Shown: positions 57,944 to 64,000 of the stretch, piece by piece | Layout: every line of letters begins with the position of its first letter | Numbering within the stretch: position 1 is the stretch's first letter | Assembly (NCBI RefSeq): GCF_024494385.1 | Contig: NZ_JAEVLT010000008.1 | Span: forward strand, 1 to 64,000 | DNA: 64,000 nt | DNA from: Bacillus sp. EB600 | GTDB lineage: Bacteria; Bacillota; Bacilli; Bacillales; Cytobacillaceae | Reading direction: 5' to 3' | Program-made: the position numbers and the translations under genes | Notes under the pieces: generated by a model | Told to the model about the DNA's origin: nothing | The model's database searches: none | Seen by the model: only the letters and a program-made list of their open reading frames with translations

Positions 57944-60900
57944 GCTAACACAGCCACCTTTTCCTCTGAAGTCATTGCTTCTGCTGAAAAGTTCATCGAC
58001 TCAATTACCTTTAAAATCGCATCTGCAGTATCTAAAGAAGTTAAGCATGGGATTCCATTTTCAACTGCTTCACGGCGAATCCCAAAGCCATCCCTCTCAG
58101 GCTGTTTTCCTTTCGTCAGTGTATTGATAATAAACTGGACCTTACCTTGATGAATGACGTCAATTAAGGTTGGGCCTTCTGCCCCGATTTTTCCGACAAC
58201 CCCAACTGGCAGACCGGCATTTTTTAAGAAAGCAGCTGTTCCATTTGTAGCCATAAGTCGATAGCCATTCGCTACAAATCTTTTCGCTAAGCCTAAGGCC
58301 TCTTGTTTATCCTTGTCTGCAATTGTAAATAGCACTGTGCCAAATTTTTGGATGTTGATGCCTGAGGCGACTAAACCTTTATATAGTGCCTTTTCAAGTG
58401 TGATATCCTTACCCATTACTTCACCGGTTGACTTCATTTCAGGTCCGAGCGTAATATCGACGCTTCTAAGCTTTGCAAATGAGAAGACTGGAACCTTAAC
58501 GAACACGCCTGCTTTTTCAGGGTGAAGTCCAGATTGATAGCCTTGGGCTTTTAAGGAAACTCCTAAAATCACCTTAGTGGCGATTTTCGCCATTGGAACA
58601 CTAGTTATTTTACTTAAAAATGGTACTGTCCGGCTGGAACGAGGGTTAACCTCAAGGACATAAACCTGACCGTCTGAGAGTACATATTGAATGTTGAGCA
58701 GACCAATAATATTTAATCCTTTAGCCATTCTCTGGGTGTAATCAACCAGCGTTTGTTTAACCTCTGCAGACAGTGTTTGTGACGGATAGACGGCAATCGA
58801 GTCACCAGAGTGAACACCAGCCCGTTCAATATGCTCCATAATTCCTGGAATCAGGACATCTGTCCCATCACAAATTGCATCTACTTCAATTTCTTTTCCA
58901 GTTAGATAACGGTCGATCAGAACTGGGTGCTCTGGATTTACTTTCACTGCATTTTCCATATAATGAAGCAATTCTTCCTCACGATAAACAATTTCCATCG
59001 CCCGTCCGCCTAGTACATAAGATGGACGAACAAGCACCGGATAGCCAATTTCTTTGCCTATTACGAGCGCTTCTTTGACAGAAAGTGCTGTTTTGCCGAG
59101 CGGCATTGGAATGTCCAGCTTTTTGAGGGCCTGCTCAAATTTATCCCGATCCTCAGCCCGATCTAAATCCTCTAGGCCTGTGCCTAAAATCTTCACCCCA
59201 TTTGCCTGAAGCTTAGATGCGAGATTGATCGCTGTCTGTCCGCCAAATTGGACGACTACTCCAAGTGGCTTTTCAAGATCGATAATATGCAGCACATCTT
59301 CAATTGTCAACGGTTCAAAGTAAAGCTTATCTGAAATACTGAAGTCGGTTGAAACCGTTTCAGGATTGCTGTTAATAATAATCGCTTCATAGCCTGCTTC
59401 TTTAATTGCTTTTACAGAATGCACGGTTGCATAATCAAATTCGATTCCCTGACCAATCCGGATTGGACCTGAGCCCAATACGATTACACTTTCTCTATCA
59501 GTCACAATCGATTCATTCTCTTCTTCGTATGTTCCATAATAATATGGTGTTTCCGATTCAAACTCTGAGGCACACGTATCAACCATTTTATAAACAGGGA
59601 TAATTCCATTCTCTTTTCGATAATCGTAAATTGCCTGCTCAGTTGAATCCCATAGCACTGCTATTTTTTTATCTGAAAACCCTCTTTGCTTTGCTTCCTT
59701 GAGAATATCGTTGTTAAATCGATTCGCTGACAGTGTTGTTTCGAGCTTACTAATGCCTTCCATTTTCTTTAGGAAGAATAAATCAATCTTGCTCCATTGG
59801 TGAATGGTATCTATCGTTACTCCGCGTTTTAGCGCTTCTGCAATGTAAAATAAGCGTTCATCGCCAGCCTTACGGATTCGTTTTTCCAATAGTTCATCAT
59901 CTATTTCAGCAGCCCCGTTTAATTCGAAATGGTAGACACCCGCTTCGAGGGAGCGAATTGCTTTTAAGAGAGATTCTTCAAAGGTACGGCCGATAGCCAT
60001 AACTTCTCCGGTTGCTTTCATTTGCGTTCCGAGTGAGCGGTTCCCCAATTCAAATTTGTCAAAAGGCCATCGTGGAATTTTCGTAACAATATAGTCAAGG
60101 GCCGGTTCAAAGCTTGCGTATGTTTTACCTGTCACTGGGTTCAGCATTTCATCTAAGGTCAACCCAACTGCAATTTTAGCTGCCAGCTTGGCGATTGGAT
60201 AGCCGGTTGCTTTTGAGGCAAGAGCAGATGAGCGGCTGACCCTAGGATTTACTTCAATGATAAAGTACTTAAAGCTATAAGGGTCAAGAGCGAGTTGAAC
60301 GTTACAGCCGCCTTCGATTCCAAGGGCGCGAATAATTTTAAGTGAGACATTCCTTAACAACTGGTATTCGCGGTCGCTGAGCGTTTGACTTGGAGCGACA
60401 ACAATTGAATCGCCGGTATGAACGCCAACTGGATCAATGTTTTCCATGTTACAGACAACAATTGCATTGTCATTGGAATCGCGCATTACTTCATATTCAA
60501 TTTCTTTATATCCGGCAATACTTTTTTCCAATAAACATTGATTTACAGGACTATGTTTCAAGCCGCTTGTCACAATTTCCGCTAGTTCTTCTTGATTGTG
60601 ACAAATTCCCCCGCCTGTGCCGCCAAGTGTATAGGCTGGACGGACAATGACTGGAAAGCCTATTTTTTCAACAAAGCTTTTTGCTTCAGCTAGTTCATGT
60701 ATAATTTCACTATCTGGAACTGGTTCATTTAGTTCATTCATTAAAGTACGGAATAATTCACGATCCTCCGCTTTCTCAATCGCAGAAAGCTTTGTACCAA
60801 GAATCTCAACGCCACACTCTTCAAGTACCCCTGACTTAGCTAATTCAACTGTAAGATTAAGGCCTGTCTGTCCACCAAGAGTCCCCAGCAATGCATCTGG

Positions 60901-61146
60901 ACGCTCCTTGCGAATAATCCTGCTAACAAATTCAAGCGTTAATGGTTCAATATAAACCGTATCTGCCATTTCTGTATCGGTCATGATCGTAGCCGGATTG
61001 GAGTTTATAAGAATGACTCGATAGCCTTCTTCTCTTAATGCGATACATGCTTGCGTGCCTGCATAGTCAAATTCGGCAGCCTGCCCGATTACAATTGGTC
61101 CCGATCCGATAACGAGAATGGATTTTATATCTGTACGTTTTGGCAT
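57940..61146 (-). CDS. pyrAB: Carbamoyl-phosphate synthase large subunit
   Basis: 1068 residues, full length. Two homologous ATP-grasp halves make carbamoyl phosphate from bicarbonate, ammonia and two ATP; each begins with an IGSGPI/LGSGPI loop ([20 protein letters not shown] near residue 14; [18 protein letters not shown] near 560). The last 140 residues are the allosteric MGS-like domain ([20 protein letters not shown]). It overlaps pyrAA by 22 bases. Confidence 0.98.
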
Positions 61147-62227
61147 GCTGCAACAACCTCCTGTTTCTCTGTTTCCATCATTTGAATAAACTGGTCAAAC
61201 AAATAGTTTGCATCTTCAGGTCCTGGCGATGCTTCTGGATGATACTGAACGGTAAATGCAGGATAATCCTTATGTTTCAAACCTTCGATTGTTCCATCAT
61301 TTAACGCAATATGGGAAACTTCAAGCCTTGTATTTTGAATTGAGTCCATATCAACCGTAAATCCATGGTTTTGCGAAGTGATCGATATTTTACCTGTCGC
61401 TAAATCCTTAACCGGATGGTTTGAACCGCGATGGCCAAATTTCATTTTTTTCGTATCTCCCCCACAGGCAAGTGCAAATAATTGATGGCCAAGACATATT
61501 CCAAAAAACGGTATTTTCCCTAAAACCCCTTTGATCACTTCAACTGCTTCAGGTACATCCTTTGGATCTCCAGGGCCATTTGATAACATAATCCCGTCTG
61601 GACGAAGAAGCAGGATTTCTTCTGCTGTTGTATTGTATGGTACAACAATTACATCACAGTCACGTTGGTTTAATTCCCTTAGGATCCCATGCTTCATCCC
61701 AAAGTCAACAAGCACAACTCTCTTGCCGCGGCCTGGGCTCGGGTATGGATTTTTCGTTGAAACTTGGTAAACGTGATCTGTTGGAAAGGTGGCTTTTCTT
61801 AAATCTTCCAGTACTTTTTGGGCATCTGCTTCAATGCTGCAAATGACTCCTGCTAACGTCCCGTGCTGGCGGATAATTCTTGTTAATTTCCGTGTATCAA
61901 TTCCAGCGATGCCGGAAATTTTTTTCATTCGGAAATATTCATCCAGTGTAAAATCACTCCGCCAGTTTGACGGGAACTCAGCTGCTTCCTTTACGATAAA
62001 ACCGCGGACAGCAGGGGTGATCGATTCAAAGTCATCCCGGTTAATTCCGTAATTTCCTATAAGCGGATAGGTTAACGTAACAATTTGACCGCAATAAGAT
62101 GGGTCAGAAAGAATTTCCTGATAACCTGTCATCCCTGTATTAAAAACGACTTCTCCAACTGTATCTGTTTCACTGCCAAAACCTTCCCCGATAAAAATGG
62201 TACCGTCTGCTAAAATTAACTGTTTTT

Positions 62228-62231
<4 letters not shown>
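61125..62231 (-). CDS. pyrAA: Carbamoyl-phosphate synthase small (glutaminase) subunit
   Basis: 368 residues from [19 protein letters not shown]. It releases ammonia from glutamine for the large subunit. Class I amidotransferase triad: Cys in [16 protein letters not shown], His-Glu in [12 protein letters not shown]. The frame is open to 62300, but the ATG at 62231 overlaps the pyrC stop (ATGA) and gives the usual length. Confidence 0.97.

Positions 62232-64000
<1,769 letters not shown>

Overview
The window is a stretch of low-GC Firmicute chromosome from an endospore-forming member of the Bacillaceae. The gene order matches the Bacillus subtilis region running from codY back through smc and the yl/ylo genes to the pyr operon. 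Shine-Dalgarno sites are strong (AGGAGG type), TTG and GTG starts are common, and the sporulation peptide SpoVM is encoded. I cannot name the species. The layout (lepB next to rbgA, no sda genes between recG and fakA, no cys genes between pyrE and rqcH) is closer to the B. cereus/Neobacillus style than to B. subtilis itself. Almost every gene lies on the minus strand, so transcription runs from high to low coordinates. Only rpmB and rqcH are on the plus strand.

Read in the direction of transcription, the blocks are as follows. (1) 64000-54850 is the pyrimidine biosynthesis operon pyrB(partial)-pyrC-pyrAA-pyrAB-pyrK-pyrD-pyrF-pyrE, tightly overlapping and closed by a clear terminator. (2) rqcH (plus) diverges from the calcium ATPase gene yloB. 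(3) yloC-remA-gmk-rpoZ, then coaBC-priA and def-fmt-rsmB-rlmN-stp-prkC-rsgA-rpe-thiN, combine RNA and nucleotide metabolism, translation start and end processing, and a Ser/Thr kinase-phosphatase pair. (4) spoVM and the divergent rpmB. (5) yloU-fakA, recG, and the FapR-controlled lipid operon fapR-plsX-fabD-fabG-acpP, with a visible FapR operator at its head. (6) rnc-smc-ftsY and ylxM-ffh (chromosome organisation and the SRP pathway). (7) rpsP-khpA, ylqD-rimM-trmD, rplS with a leader RNA, lepB and rbgA (ribosome production). (8) rnhB-ylqG-ylqH, sucC-sucD, dprA, topA, trmFO, xerC-hslV-hslU-codY.

The gene content is core genome. I see no prophage, insertion sequence, CRISPR array, defence island, tRNA or rRNA. 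The structure that genes do not explain is intergenic. First, there is a family of dispersed, GC-richer inverted-repeat elements (nine full, short or partial copies). Its longer members carry different hairpin inserts, and its short members lie right at gene ends (codY, ffh, recG, fakA). Second, a 52-bp tandem array of five hairpin units lies between ftsY and the ylxM promoter. Third, ylqG-ylqH looks like a free-standing FliK-C/FlhB-C pair away from any flagellar genes.

Start codons were moved inward from the longest reading frame where a Shine-Dalgarno site and the remembered length of the B. subtilis protein agreed. Promoter and terminator calls are by eye. Family assignments rest on motif recognition, not on a database search.
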